Assembly (NCBI RefSeq): GCF_040115645.1
Contig: NC_089569.1
Coordinates: forward strand, 2,046,001 to 2,110,000
Origin: Euwallacea fornicatus
Lineage: Eukaryota; Arthropoda; Insecta; Coleoptera; Curculionidae
Direction: 5' to 3'
Length of the DNA stretch: 64,000 nt
Positions 24,080 to 35,331 of this stretch are shown in pieces. The notes below the pieces were generated by a model. The model was not told where the DNA came from, ran no database searches, and saw only the letters and a program-made list of their open reading frames with translations. Position numbers and translations under genes: made by a program. Position 1 is the first letter of the stretch, and the number at the start of each line of letters is the position of its first letter.

Positions 24080-24359
24080 TATATGGAGAAAGCCCAATGA
24101 AGCCCTAAAAAAAGCCAATTTAAGAGCCACTGTTAAACACGGCGGAGGAAGTGTGATGGTTTTGAGGCTGTATGTCCAGTGTTGGAACGGGCAAACTGCA
24201 TTTTATAGATGGCATTATGAACGAGAACGTGTATTTGAACATACTACGGCAAAATTTGCAATGCAGCGTAGAAAAATTAGGTATTTCGAACAATTTAATA
24301 TTCTATCAGGATAACGATCCGAAGCACAGCACCCAAATTGCGAAAGAGTGGCTGTTATA

Positions 24360-24977
24360 CAGGGTGAGTCGGGAGGATCGTGCCAAACTTCAAAAGCGTG
24401 TTGTACATGAAAAATAAATGTAAAAAAGCTCAAATGTTGTTATCCGATTTTCGTTTGTTTACAAGTTATAGCGTAAATAAAATTAAAACATAAAATTTAA
24501 AAAAATTATAAATTTCTTAAGAAATTCCATAAATGAACGTTTGGATATCATAGTAAATGTTCAAAAATATTGCCATTAACTTTTAAACATTTTCGGCTAC
24601 GTCTATGAAGAGCATTCGTTGCGCTCCTGATTGTTTCATGTCTTTCTTTAATAGCAGCTGCAGCATTTCTAATGCGTCGAATTAGTGCATCTTGAGTGTC
24701 CACTTTTACTCTGTACACTTCAGTTTTAAACCAACCCCACAAGCAATAGTCTAGTGGTGTGAGGTCTGGAGACTTTGGAGGCCAACTAATAGGACCACCA
24801 CGACCAATCCAACGTCCAGGTACGTTTATGGTAAATAGAATCCAAGTTAAAAAATCTTATTTACGCTATAACTTGTAAACAAACGAAAATCGGATAACAA
24901 CATTTGAGTTTTTTTACATTTATTTTTCATGTACAACACGCTCCTGAAGTTTGGCACGATCCTCCCAACTCACCCTG
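24360..24977 (-). mobile_element. Non-autonomous mariner-like element F, copy 1 (618 bp)
   Basis: Ends CAGGGTGAGTCGGGAGGATCG and its inverse, flanked by TA (24358-24359, 24978-24979). It interrupts transposon B in a Leu-Tyr codon pair. The minus strand keeps only the transposase C-terminus: WIGRGG, then PPKSPDLTPLD with the third catalytic acid as Asp, then the frame 24742-24548 to its stop. The first two catalytic acids and the DNA-binding domain are absent, so it cannot move by itself. Nearly identical to copy 2 at 42221-42843. Confidence 0.88.
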
Positions 24978-25485
24978 TATAACTGTCCGCACGTTATAAA
25001 AACACCACCACAATCACCCGACCTTAATGTTATTGAAAATCTGTGGTCTAAATTGGAAGTAGAAATTAGGAAACATGTAATGTCCAATAAAGACCAATTA
25101 AAGCGCGCTCTTCTTGAAGAATTGGAGAAAATTTCCCCCGATTTCACAAAAAAGTTGGTAGAATCCATCCCCAATCGTCTTCGAGAAGTAATCTTATCTA
25201 AAGGCCTACCAACCAGATATTAATTTATTAGTAAAACTGGTAAAAAAGACGTGTATCATTTTAATTTTGAGATGCGTTTTGAACGTATGTACATAAGTGG
25301 AATTTATTTATTTTTTCTCCTATGTAAGAATTATTTTTTTTTGTTTTTACTTGTACATATTGTAGAACAGATGTAGCTTAATATATTAAAACTCTTGTAC
25401 TTTAAATTATTGTTTAGTAAATAACAATTTGCTAATAGATAATGATTTCCGTGCAGGTGTATCATTTTCACTTCGAGCCACTGTA

Positions 25486-27057
25486 TGTTCAAGGAAAAAC
25501 AATGGTTTCAGTTTCACCAGTGGCAGCCTCGTTAATGTGACCCTGAATATTTTAAACGAAAAATAGGTTGCAAACCTGGATTTCTTTTCACTAGGAACAA
25601 TTTTGTGAATGCTCCATATTTTGGACAAAAAAAAGGTCTCGTGATAATTTTTTTATTACGTTTACTGTTTTCGCGGGAAAAAATATTTTTGCTAATATCA
25701 AAATTACAAAACTAAATTAGAAAGAACAATTAAATAAGGCGTTAAAAATGCCACTCACCTACAAGAAAGCATTCGCATATATCGCGCCCTCTGTGAAAAA
25801 TCCTCGGTATTCCATGAAAACGGTTAACTTTGTAAGATATGTATATTCTAGAGACCTTTTTTTTGTAGAAATATCGAGCATTCAAAACAATCATTTTTAT
25901 TTAAAAAAACACATTAATGTATTGTATTTTTTCCGTTAAAATTTCAAGATCACGTCCATGACGACGCCACTAATAGAATTAAAAATGTTATTTTCTCTTA
26001 AAACACGTGTCTCTACATCTAATTTACGCCCTTCAATTTTCATAAAAGTATGCAACATTCAAATGGACTTATTAAGGGGAAACATTTATAAAAACGTATC
26101 ATTTTATTTTTAAAACAGGAAACCAACACGGGCCCATATTCATGTGTACATTTTTCTGAAAGCCTCCTACACAGTCAGCCTCTGAATTCTTGACATATTA
26201 TCACGAGCACCTTGTACAATTGAGAAATCATTAATAAATATCTCTAATACGCAGATATTTTCAAAATTCAAGTGCAACGTGGATCGCTACAGTAATTCTT
26301 GGGATAAAGTATACGCACTAAAAAAGGACGTAGAAATATTTTGAAGGTTTCAAAGCCATTGATTGTATCGTTGTTATCGTAGGGCCTATGACTCGTACCT
26401 TTGCAAAATGCAAATTGTAAAGTTTTTTTGTATGTTTTCGTACCGATATCGTTTTTTAAATGATTCAGTCGTGTGGTAGTGCGGCGGCATGCAAGATGCT
26501 CATGATCGCGAATTATTAATCCGGATAATCGGTCATTCGTTTGTTTGAAGGATGAGAGATACGTCACTAGTTCAGCTGACATTTAGTGACCGAACATGGG
26601 TGTCGTGACACCTGACAGTTACTAATTGAAAATGAATTTCGTGTGATTGAAATTTAGTGCGTGAAAATTTGAAATATTCCCGGAAGATCTTCGACATCTG
26701 GTATGTCTTTTTCCTAATTTCAGTCATCATGCGAACGAACACAACATATTTAATGCCTTACGGAGCTCTAAGTTATTATAGTTCATCCAAATTTGGGCAA
26801 CTTAGTTTTTAATAAAAATGTCAACTTCGCCAAATTATCCAGATCCCCATGCTGGACGCTGTTTTAACTCATTCAAAGCTAAATTTGATTAATTTTATGG
26901 GTTCAAATCACCGTGGCCGTTCTCAAAAGTTTAGATTCGCTAAAATAAAATTTTCCATATCTCGAGCTATACGAAGCTAAGTCTGATACGTTTGGCCCAA
27001 TGAAAAGAATTACGCTATCTTGCCGCAATTAATGTAAACTTCTCGACATCAGGTATA
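25486..27057. other. Intergenic, no gene recognised; one arm of a diverged repeat
   Basis: About 26370-26490 resembles 28760-28885 on the other side of element G. Shared strings include TTTTGCAAAA, TTTTTTTGTAT, TACCGATATCG and GATTCAGT. No credible coding exon was found. Confidence 0.4.
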
Positions 27058-28724
27058 CAGGGTGTCTCAAAAAGGTCTGTACAAAATTCTACCACAGATT
27101 TCTGAGGTCAAAACATGGCGATTTACCTTAGTCCAAAAGTGGACGGTTTTCGAAATACAGGGCGTCAAAGTGAAAACAAAAAAAAGCAAAAAAATTCATT
27201 TCTTGGTTGGTAACGCTGCTACCTACACAAAATGTCGTGTCGGACGGTTTTTGGGGATGAGAAATCAGAATCCGTTTACATTTTCGATGCACAATGTAGA
27301 GGGCGTTGTCAACCCTCTTTAAAAGGGTATAACTTTTTCATCACCCGGTATAAAATTTATTTATGACTAAACCTGTGTTTTCCTACATTTTTTAAGGAAA
27401 AAAAGTCTCTTGTTAAAAATCTCTACGAGGCTTCCTTCTTGAGATATTTGAAGCTTAAAGATCGCTGCATGTCTTGAACAATAATTTTAATGTGCTACAT
27501 ATCTATTCTTGCAGTTGGATCGAAAAAAATCAAAATTAATAAATTAATTTTATTGTTACTAATATTTTATTTACGGATGAAGCTTGTTTTTCGAGAAGTG
27601 GAATTACTAATTTACACAATGAACATGTTTATGCTGATGAGAATCCGCATGCTACGAAAGTGGTACATTATCAACATGAATTTAAGATTAATGTGTGGGC
27701 AGGAATAATTGACAATTTTATTATTGGTCCTGTCACTTTGCCGCACCGATTAAGTGGTGAAAGTTATTTGGAACATATTCAAAATACAATGCCAGAATTA
27801 ATGGAAGATCTTTTACAACTTCGGCAAGATATGTGGTTCATGCACGACGGTGCTCCGCCACATTTTACTATAAATGTGCGCAACTATTTAAATCAACAGT
27901 ACCCACGAGGATGGATAGGTAGAGGAAATGATGCTCCGGCACCATGGCCACCGCGCTCACCGGATTTAACTCCGATGGATTATTTGTTATGGGGGACTCC
28001 CATAGTCCATGGTATACTTCACGGCCATAAATAGTGAAGAGGAACTATGGGGACGAATTCAAAATGCAGTAAACATTTTAAAGAACGACGAAGAATTGAT
28101 GAATAGAGTACATTTTAATTTCTTGCGTCGGATTTATCTTTGCATGCAAGTCAATGGTGGTCATTTCGAACATCTACTAAAAGTATAATTTTTTCGTGTT
28201 TATGGTTGGTATCTATGTTTTCAAGTAATTTGTAACTTATTTTTAAGTTTTGATTTTTTTCGATCCAACTGTAAGAATAGATATGTAGTACATTAAAATT
28301 ATTGTTCAAGACATACAGCGAACTTTAAGTTTCAAATATCTCAAGAAGAAGCCTCGTAGAGATTTTTAACAAGAAACCTTTTTTCCTTAAAAATGTAGGA
28401 AAACACAAGTTTAGTCATAAATAAATTTTATACCAGGTGATGAAAAAGTTATGCCCTTTTAAAGAGGGTTGACAACGCCCTCTACATTGTGCATCGAAAA
28501 TGTAAACGGATTCTGATTTCTCATCCCCAAAAACCGCCCGACACGACATTTTGTGTAGATAGCAGCATTACCAACCAAGAAATTAATTTTTTTGCTTTTT
28601 TTTGTTTTCACTTTGACGCCCTGTATTTCGAAAACCGTCCACTTTTGGACTAAGGTAAATCGCCATGTTTTGACCTCAGAAATCTGTGGTAGAATTTTGT
28701 ACAGACCTTTTTGGAGACACCCTG
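27058..28724 (+). mobile_element. Mariner-like element G with very long inverted repeats (1,667 bp)
   Basis: Ends CAGGGTGTCTC and GAGACACCCTG, flanked by TA (27056-27057, 28725-28726). The terminal inverted repeats are unusually long, about 480 bp (27058-27545 against 28245-28724), with scattered mismatches and small indels. Between them only ~630 bp of transposase coding sequence remains. Confidence 0.9.
27563..28188 (+). pseudogene. Transposase fragment of element G
   Basis: Starts at the first catalytic Asp (LFTDEACFS) and runs through WFMHDGAPPHF (second Asp) to PPRSPDLTPMD, where the third acid is Asp rather than Glu, about 40 residues on, then LLWG. This DGAPPH / SPDLTPxD class belongs to the IS630-Tc1-mariner superfamily and is common in insects. 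The N-terminal DNA-binding part is missing and a frameshift near 28000-28030 separates the last ~50 codons (EEELWGRIQNAV..HFEHLL). Confidence 0.82.
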
Positions 28725-29080
28725 TATATTGGACATACTGTGTACGATTCCGTTTCGCGTATCGTTGTGGTGATTCAACCAGTAAGCTGTACTTTTGCAA
28801 AAAGTGAATTGAAGAGTTTTTTTTTTGTATATTTTCCTACCGATATCGGTCCCCGCAGGATTCAGTAGAACGGTAGTACAACAAACAAAATGTTCGTATT
28901 CGTAATGCTGTAAGTTAATAAACAGTTTGGTGGTAAATGGTTTAATCTACGCCCTACGTTTACGATTCGCCGCCCACTGCGTGCTTTTTTAAATCATCAC
29001 CCGTTACTTAACTATTTTTAATCACAACCTATAAATAGGGAAACATCTATATCAAATCTTGTAGAAACGTAAAAAATTTA

Positions 29081-29366
29081 CAGGGTGTCCCATTATAAAC
29101 TCTCCCTGTTTTCACAGTTTTGTTCTAATTTTTGAAAAAAATTACGCCTTACGTAAAAGGTATTGGATTTTACCTAAAGATTTGAGCACAACATATTTGA
29201 AAGATACAAGATGTACCAAAGAAAATTGGAAGACCAAACTTATCACAATCCATATGGAACATGTTCGTCATTTGCGACAAAAATCTTAGAGTCAATATCA
29301 TAAGGGAAGCGTCCCATTTAATAAAATACAAGATTCTCCTGCCACGCTTTCTTGGGACACTTTCTA
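29081..29366. mobile_element. Possible MITE with decayed ends
   Basis: The left end CAGGGTGTCCCATTATAAACTC is clear. A weak inverse (TTGGGACACTTTCTA) ends near 29366. No coding capacity. The right boundary is uncertain. Confidence 0.35.
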
Positions 29367-30401
29367 TATGTCAAATATGGCTAAAATTCAAATCTTTGGA
29401 TAACTTTTTCTTTTAAAGGGCGATCATTAAAACCCTATGTTGCGCGAAAAAATACACTTAAACTTAGTTCTTGCTAATTCGTTATTTTCCGTTTTAAAAG
29501 TAATGAATTCAACTTACCCCAGTATTTCCTTACTAAAAATTATTGGGAAAAAATTGTTTTATTAATTATTACTATATCATTGAACTTATCTAAAAAATAA
29601 TAATAATAAACCTTCACTTTGCTCATTGATAAATTATTGACTGTTATCTCATCAAATTTTTGGCTGTGAACTATAACGAACAATTAATTATGAATTGTAT
29701 ATTGTCTACTGTACCCATAAGTTCTGAATTTAATTGATTCTAAGTCGAAATAAAATAACTTTGCTTTGCGACACCTAAAAATAGTGTCATTCGTCGGAAT
29801 TGTTACAATAATACTAGACACAAAAATTCCTACTTAAAATAGGTAATCGTTTGCTTAGTCTACATACAAAATTGAATGTGTCCTTACTCCATAGAAAAAA
29901 AAATGAAATTATTGAGCGGTGATTAATAAATGCTTAATTTTATTGATATCAAACCAATGGTTAATTTCCGTCTCTTAAAATTGCTAGCCAAATGTGACAA
30001 AATGATCATTCTACTTGAGTCTGAGGACATTTCCAAGACAATAACAATTCTACTCAATTCTGGAACCTTAGAAAATACCACACTGAAGCAAACAAGTTAG
30101 AAAGCCGGCCATTATTTCGTTATGCTTAATGTGAACTTTTTGAATATTGGAATTCATAGTTATGAATCTCCTCAAATTATAAACGACCGTGCCACTTTGA
30201 ATAATAATTCAACTCAAAAATATTATTTTTGCTGCATAAAATTATTACTACAATTAACATCCTTATTAGTCAGTCTTGATGGTGATTTTCGTAGGGAAGC
30301 GTGTGTATGTGTGTATAGAAGAACTTAAAACTTTTCTTTACCCTGTGAAATACACACTATATAATAACGACAGAAAAGAGTTATTATTCTATTATTGCCC
30401 T
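29367..30401. other. Intergenic, no gene recognised
   Basis: AT-rich. The part next to 30401 should hold the 3' UTR of the arrestin gene; a minus-strand AATAAA near 29944 is a candidate poly(A) signal. Confidence 0.4.
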
Positions 30402-33400
30402 TTAGTTTTCTTCGGTTTTGTCTACTGTGACGTAAACGGGTTTGTATAGAACTATTGGTTCCCTATAAAAAAAAATCATCATAGTATTACCATTTTGTAA
30501 GATTAATAAATAATGGCCGCCATAACGTCAAGATTGAAATTGTTTTACCTTAAATAGTGTTCATTGCCATCGTATACCTGCCCCAAAAGAAAATCTGGGG
30601 CCAAATATTGTCCCCCTTCAACATGCGAGCATGCGTGTTCTAAAAATCCCGAGTAGCAAAATAAGTTTAACTCAATATATACATATGTCACCAACCGTAT
30701 TTTATCACCGGATGCTTGTCGCTATTCGGTATTCTGAAGGGCACAGTTCCGATGGTCAAAGGCATGTTTACGCTCACCAAATCGGCCTCTTTTTGTGTAT
30801 CCAAACTTACCTTTAGGTGGAAAAAAAAATTATTTAAACAAGTTATTATTTAACCAAGCTCACTGTTAGTATGTAGTAGATTTGTATTAAACGGCAAATG
30901 TTGATCAGCGATGTAGGAACGGGGGGTATCACCAGCACATTGGCACTGTCCCATTTTATCCTTTTTTGAGGTTTAACGGGGTTTCCCCTAAAGCACACTT
31001 CAATTAAGCCAAACCCACTCAAATCAACTACGCACCTGTACTCTAAAACAACACTTTTGAGCTCCTTGGATACCCCCAACACACCTCTATCAATGAAAAA
31101 TTCGCATATCTGCTCTAGTCTATATAATAGAAGTTTGAATCAAATTGGGGCTGTGGCCGTTAAGTGGCTGCTTACTTGACCCTGAGGCCCACTTCCTCTT
31201 CCCCTTGATTATCGATAGTGACCTTCAGCTTTATACTCTCTTTGCACACGTAAGCGGATCGTTCCAGAATGCATTTCAAGGAAACTGTCCCTTTTTTACA
31301 ACACCAGCAGCATGTAGAACGGCGATTCTCCAGGATTGTAGGTTTCTGAAAGGGTTTATTCCGCTTGTAATGCGTGCCTATGGCGTAGAGATCATTCTTT
31401 AAAATATCCTTTTTCATAATGGGGCGTAAAAAATGTGCGTTTGAAGGAATTTTGAAAAAATGATTTTTTTATTTTTGTCGTGTGTTCGGAAAATATGTAA
31501 ATATACAGGGTGTCCTCGAATTACGTGGCCAAAATAATACCGCAGATTGTTTCAGTGAAAATAAGTCGATTTAACTAAACTTCCCTCAGTCCAAAAGTTG
31601 ATAATTATGGAGCTACAGGGTGTTAAAGTTGAAAAAAAATCACATTTTCTTTAATATCTTTCGATTTCTTTGAGTTAATTTCACGAAATTTCATATTTGA
31701 GGGTGTTTTAGGATACGAAATTCAAATTTATTAACGATTTAGTTGTTTCTTCTAGGGGGCGCCACAAGCGACCATTAGGACACATTTAAATCTCTGTAAC
31801 TTTTTCGTGCCACGGTGTATATTATTTTGGTATTTAAAAACCTTTTTCCCTACCTTTTATACTTAGAAAAGGTATACTTTATTGACGTCGCTAGAAGCAA
31901 CGGTTTTGGAGAAAAATGCATCTAAGCCTGATGATGCATGCAAATTACCTTAAAATTATTTTCCGTTAAAAAAAATTAAGTTTTTCAAAAATAATTATTA
32001 GTAAAGGTATAACAATAAGTTTTCAAAATCAGATATTATTAAATAGAAAACAAAAATAATAATTAACAAAGAAACAACAACAAGCGAGAATAACACTTAC
32101 TAATTAATTAAATAAACTTATGTAAATTGTTGGTTTAATTTTTTTTCATTTAATCTGCTATCATAACAAATGTTCAAAGTGTTTACCATTTTCCTGTATG
32201 CATAAGTTCATCCTTTTTAAGAAATTACATTGTACTCTAAACAATATTTCAGGGGTATTCTTCAATAATTCCACTTCATGAATTATTCTTGCCTCCAATT
32301 CTTGTCGCGTATGAACTGGAAATGCATAAACTTTTGATTTCAAGGCACCTCATAAAAAAAAATCACAGGGTGTCAAGTCTGGTGATCGAGCCGGCCAATT
32401 CACAGGTGCATCACCTCCTCTTCCAATCCATTTTTTTTTTTTTGGAATTTGGAATTCTACGGAAAGGATATTTTTCCTTGTAAACTCGTACACTTTTTTG
32501 ACTATTACAACGGCAAAGTCCATAAACTAACAGCATATCCACCATTTCAGAATAAGTGAATTTATTGGCCATACTTATGGATATTTACAGGAACAAGAAG
32601 CGAAACTGACAAGAAAAACTGAGGGCTAAATAAAAAAACTGACATTTGAGAAACAAATTCAAGTGTTAAAATGTCAATTAAAAACATAGCCAACTGAGTT
32701 ATTTACTTAAAAGCGCCAACGCAAATATGCAGCGCATTAGAATTATGCGTTTTTCTCCAAAACCATTGCTTCTAGCGACGTCAATAAAGTATACCTTTTC
32801 TAAGTATAAAAGGTAGGGAAAAAGGTTTTTAAATACCAAAATAATATACACCGTGGCACGAAAAAGTTACAGAGATTTAAATGTGTCCTAATGGTCGCTT
32901 GTGGCGCCCCCTAGAAGAAACAACTAAATCGTTAATAAATTTGAATTTCGTATCCTAAAACACCCTCAAATATGAAATTTCGTGAAATTAACTCAAAGAA
33001 ATCGAAAGATATTAAAGAAAATGTGATTTTTTTCTTCAACTTTAACACCCTGTAGCTCCATAATTATCAACTTTTGGACTGAGGGAAGTTTAGTTAAATC
33101 GACTTATTTTCACTCAAACAATCTGCGGTATTATTTTGGCCACGTAATTCGAGGACACCCTGTATATGCAACTACAGATATTATTTTTTCCCACGAGCTG
33201 TAGGCGAGTGAAATAAGTAACACGAATAGGAAACGGTGAATATGTATCAGTTTTATACACTATGTCAAAAGTTTGCTAAAGTATTAAACATCGCGAAATT
33301 ATGTGCGATTTCCATAGCTTAGTAATTACTACATAGCATACTTAAGAGATTCATGCGCATATAAACGAAATACACGTCAGATTAACAAAATGTCGTCTTC

Positions 33401-34108
33401 ACAATGAGTCGCTAGGGAGAGTCGCTAAGTACACAACTAAGGTGACGCACGTACGTCAATTATGAAAAATCATACATCTTACCAAATAATGTTCATCCAT
33501 GCAATCAATATGAGGCCCGATTACCGTAAAGTATTTCATCCCTTGAGGAGGGCTAGCATAGGGCACATCGATTGTAACCTTAAAGAAGTACCTAATTTGC
33601 CCCGCGCGGCTTTCAAACGAACATGGAAGGGCCGATTCTGGAAGATTGAATCTGGAAATTACTTTATTACGTCTTGATTGAACCCACGATGGTAATACTG
33701 ACTTAAAGGGGAATTTATGCACTCCCCTGGGTAGGATAGGGATGGTGGAAATCAAGTTTTTTTCACCCCAGATGGTTTGGCGTTGGTCCATGAAGTATTG
33801 GTCGCCTTTGATCTGAGAGAAATATGTAGCTTTTCAGATGCATTGGAGATGATTGAGATGACTTACTGTGCGTCTATCTCCTGAAAGCATCACTTTCCAT
33901 TCGGCATGTGCTTTTCCTCGCAAAACTACCCTGATACCTATATGAATAGAATGATTCAGATTTCACTCACTTCCAATAGTTCAAACTGGAACTCACTTCT
34001 AAGTTTGAAATTTTCGACTGTATCCAAAATGACTTTGCCACACACACTTTCTCCTGCGTAGAAATGTTCCCGCTCCAACTGAATATCGAATTCCCTTATG
34101 TAGTCCAT
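30402..34108 (-). CDS. Arrestin domain-containing protein (alpha-arrestin)
   Basis: Alpha-arrestins are adaptors that link membrane receptors and transporters to endocytosis and ubiquitin ligases. Eight exons: 34108-33997, 33937-33867, 33812-33483, 31396-31176, 31119-30864, 30810-30696, 30639-30549, 30462-30402; 418 residues, all phases consistent. The N-terminal arrestin fold is shown by the MDYIREFDI start, YAGESVCGKVIL, IRVVLRGKAHAEW, LPRGVHKFPF and the GPHIDCMDEHYL linker. The C-terminal fold is shown by the CCWCCKKGTVSL box, YVCKESIKLKVTIDN, PLTIGTVPFR, HVEGGQYLAPDF and a LYKPVYV end. No PPxY motif is present, unlike mammalian ARRDC1-4, so recruitment of NEDD4-type ligases would differ. 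The largest intron (33482-31397) contains transposon H. Confidence 0.92.
31506..33162 (-). mobile_element. Mariner-like element H in an arrestin-gene intron (1,657 bp)
   Basis: Ends CAGGGTGTCCTCGAATTACG and its inverse, with TA on both sides (31504-31505, 33163-33164). Long terminal inverted repeats of roughly 420-440 bp (31506-31950 and 32740-33162) match closely. A secondary CAGGGTGTTAAAGTTG motif about 110 bp inside each end repeats the terminal motif. It is inserted in sense with the arrestin gene and close to the splice acceptor at 31396. Confidence 0.9.
32161..32572 (-). pseudogene. Internally deleted transposase of element H
   Basis: The ATG at 32572 starts the N-terminal domain (FTYSEMVDMLLVYG..) typical of this transposase class. 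After about 45 codons the frame passes through an A-run straight into the C-terminal catalytic part (WIGRGG, ARSPDLTPCD). The middle, with the first two catalytic acids, is missing, and a TGA replaces the Trp of the usual LWG. The end (KHFEHLL, stop at 32161) matches elements F and G. Confidence 0.8.
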
Positions 34109-35331
34109 GTTATTGTCTTTTCTTTGGCACGGGATTCATTTTCCTTCTTTGACGGTTAAATCGGAAATTTCATCCAACACTAGGTGGAAAAGTTAATTTT
34201 ATTAGAAATTAAATACGCAATTAACTGATCGGTTGCAAAGAAAAATAAATAAATCCGCCTGCGGCTGGCAAGCTATTATCGGAGTTATTCGATAAATTTG
34301 AGTTTGAATGCGGCCAATATAATGTTGGGAAATTTAATCCAGAGGTGGAGTATGCCAATGGAATGTGGCGGAAAAGTGAGAGAAATAATCCGCGAATTCT
34401 TTGATGAAAATCTATTGTTGATATTGTAAATCCATCGGAACAGAAACGAGATATTATTAAATCAAAGATATCAAGAGCTCACCTTTTAGTGTGTTGCTGG
34501 CACGATTTCCCTCCCTCGACCCCCTCATACAGGGACTGATTTCACTATTTACCCTCCCCAATCACCTGCACAAACAGAGAACAGACCCGTCAATACAGGC
34601 AATTGATCGATATTTCAAGTAAACAAGCACTTCAACTGTACTAATTAAACGACGGCTCTGGATCCAATCGTGCCGGGTTTTGCGCGAAAATCAAATTAAA
34701 ACTGTCGGAAAAATAAGTTATCTATGTCAGCTGTTTTTTCGCGAAGCTATTGATCGGAGGAAAAACGCATGCTTCCTTTCAGTGTTTTTGTATACAGCGG
34801 CCCAAGGATAAGTGGGAAAATTGCATTGGGATTAATGGAAAAAACGTGCATGTGGGGTGTGGCTGACCACAGAATCATTCAGCAGCAGTTTAGGCTACAA
34901 TCCTAAAGCTTTATTTAAAAATTCACGACCGTATAATACAGTATTGGTAAAAATGTTTATATAAATTTGTAAGCTTTAATATAAATAAATTCCATATTTG
35001 AAACGTTGGTATAAAGTAAAAGGCAGCATAACATAAATGTATGTATATAAATAAGTACGCAATACTAAACAATAACAATGAGAATTAATTTTTGCGATAA
35101 ATACAACACTAAAACGAATATTTTATAGGCTTAAAGCCCGTCTTATACGCATATTGTTTACTTCGTAAGTACGTCAGAGACATGAAGGAATGAAACTTGA
35201 AAACGTCCTTAATCAAAGCTCAAACCGCTGTCTGCAATAGTAAAAAACCTTAAATTCTATCAAACAAAAGGTAGTCATGACATCTTTTCCATAATTTCTG
35301 GGACTTAAATTTATCACAAAATGGCGCCGCA
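34109..35331. other. Intergenic: arrestin promoter side and LIM-gene 3' UTR
   Basis: A minus-strand AATAAA at 34915-34910, about 420 bp past the LIM-gene stop, is its likely poly(A) signal. The rest up to 34109 should contain the arrestin promoter and 5' UTR; no TATA box stands out. Confidence 0.45.

Larger units (their letters stand above)
21979..25223 (+). pseudogene. Tc1 transposase of element B, split by two insertions
   Basis: Three pieces of one transposase: 21979-22475 (two helix-turn-helix motifs and LFTDESKFNLFGSDG with the first catalytic Asp), 24080-24357 (KHGGGSVMV..YQDNDPKHS with the second Asp), and 24978-25223 (PPQSPDLNVIEN with the Glu, ending LPTRY and TAA). Besides the two insertions, there is a frameshift just after GGGSVMV (about 24160), where an extra T turns the usual VWG into TGA in the other frame. 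Both insertions sit at TA dinucleotides within codons. Confidence 0.88.
21690..25483 (+). mobile_element. Tc1-type transposon B, host of two nested insertions
   Basis: The right end is CACTTCGAGCCACTG (ending 25483, TA at 25484-25485), matching the ends of element D at 46061-49078. The inner ~170 bp of the terminal repeat is recognisable inverted at 21700-21870 and 25235-25430. The left outermost end is missing where element A abuts. Two elements interrupt it: C (22478-24079) and F1 (24360-24977). Without these it would be about 1.6 kb. Confidence 0.8.
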
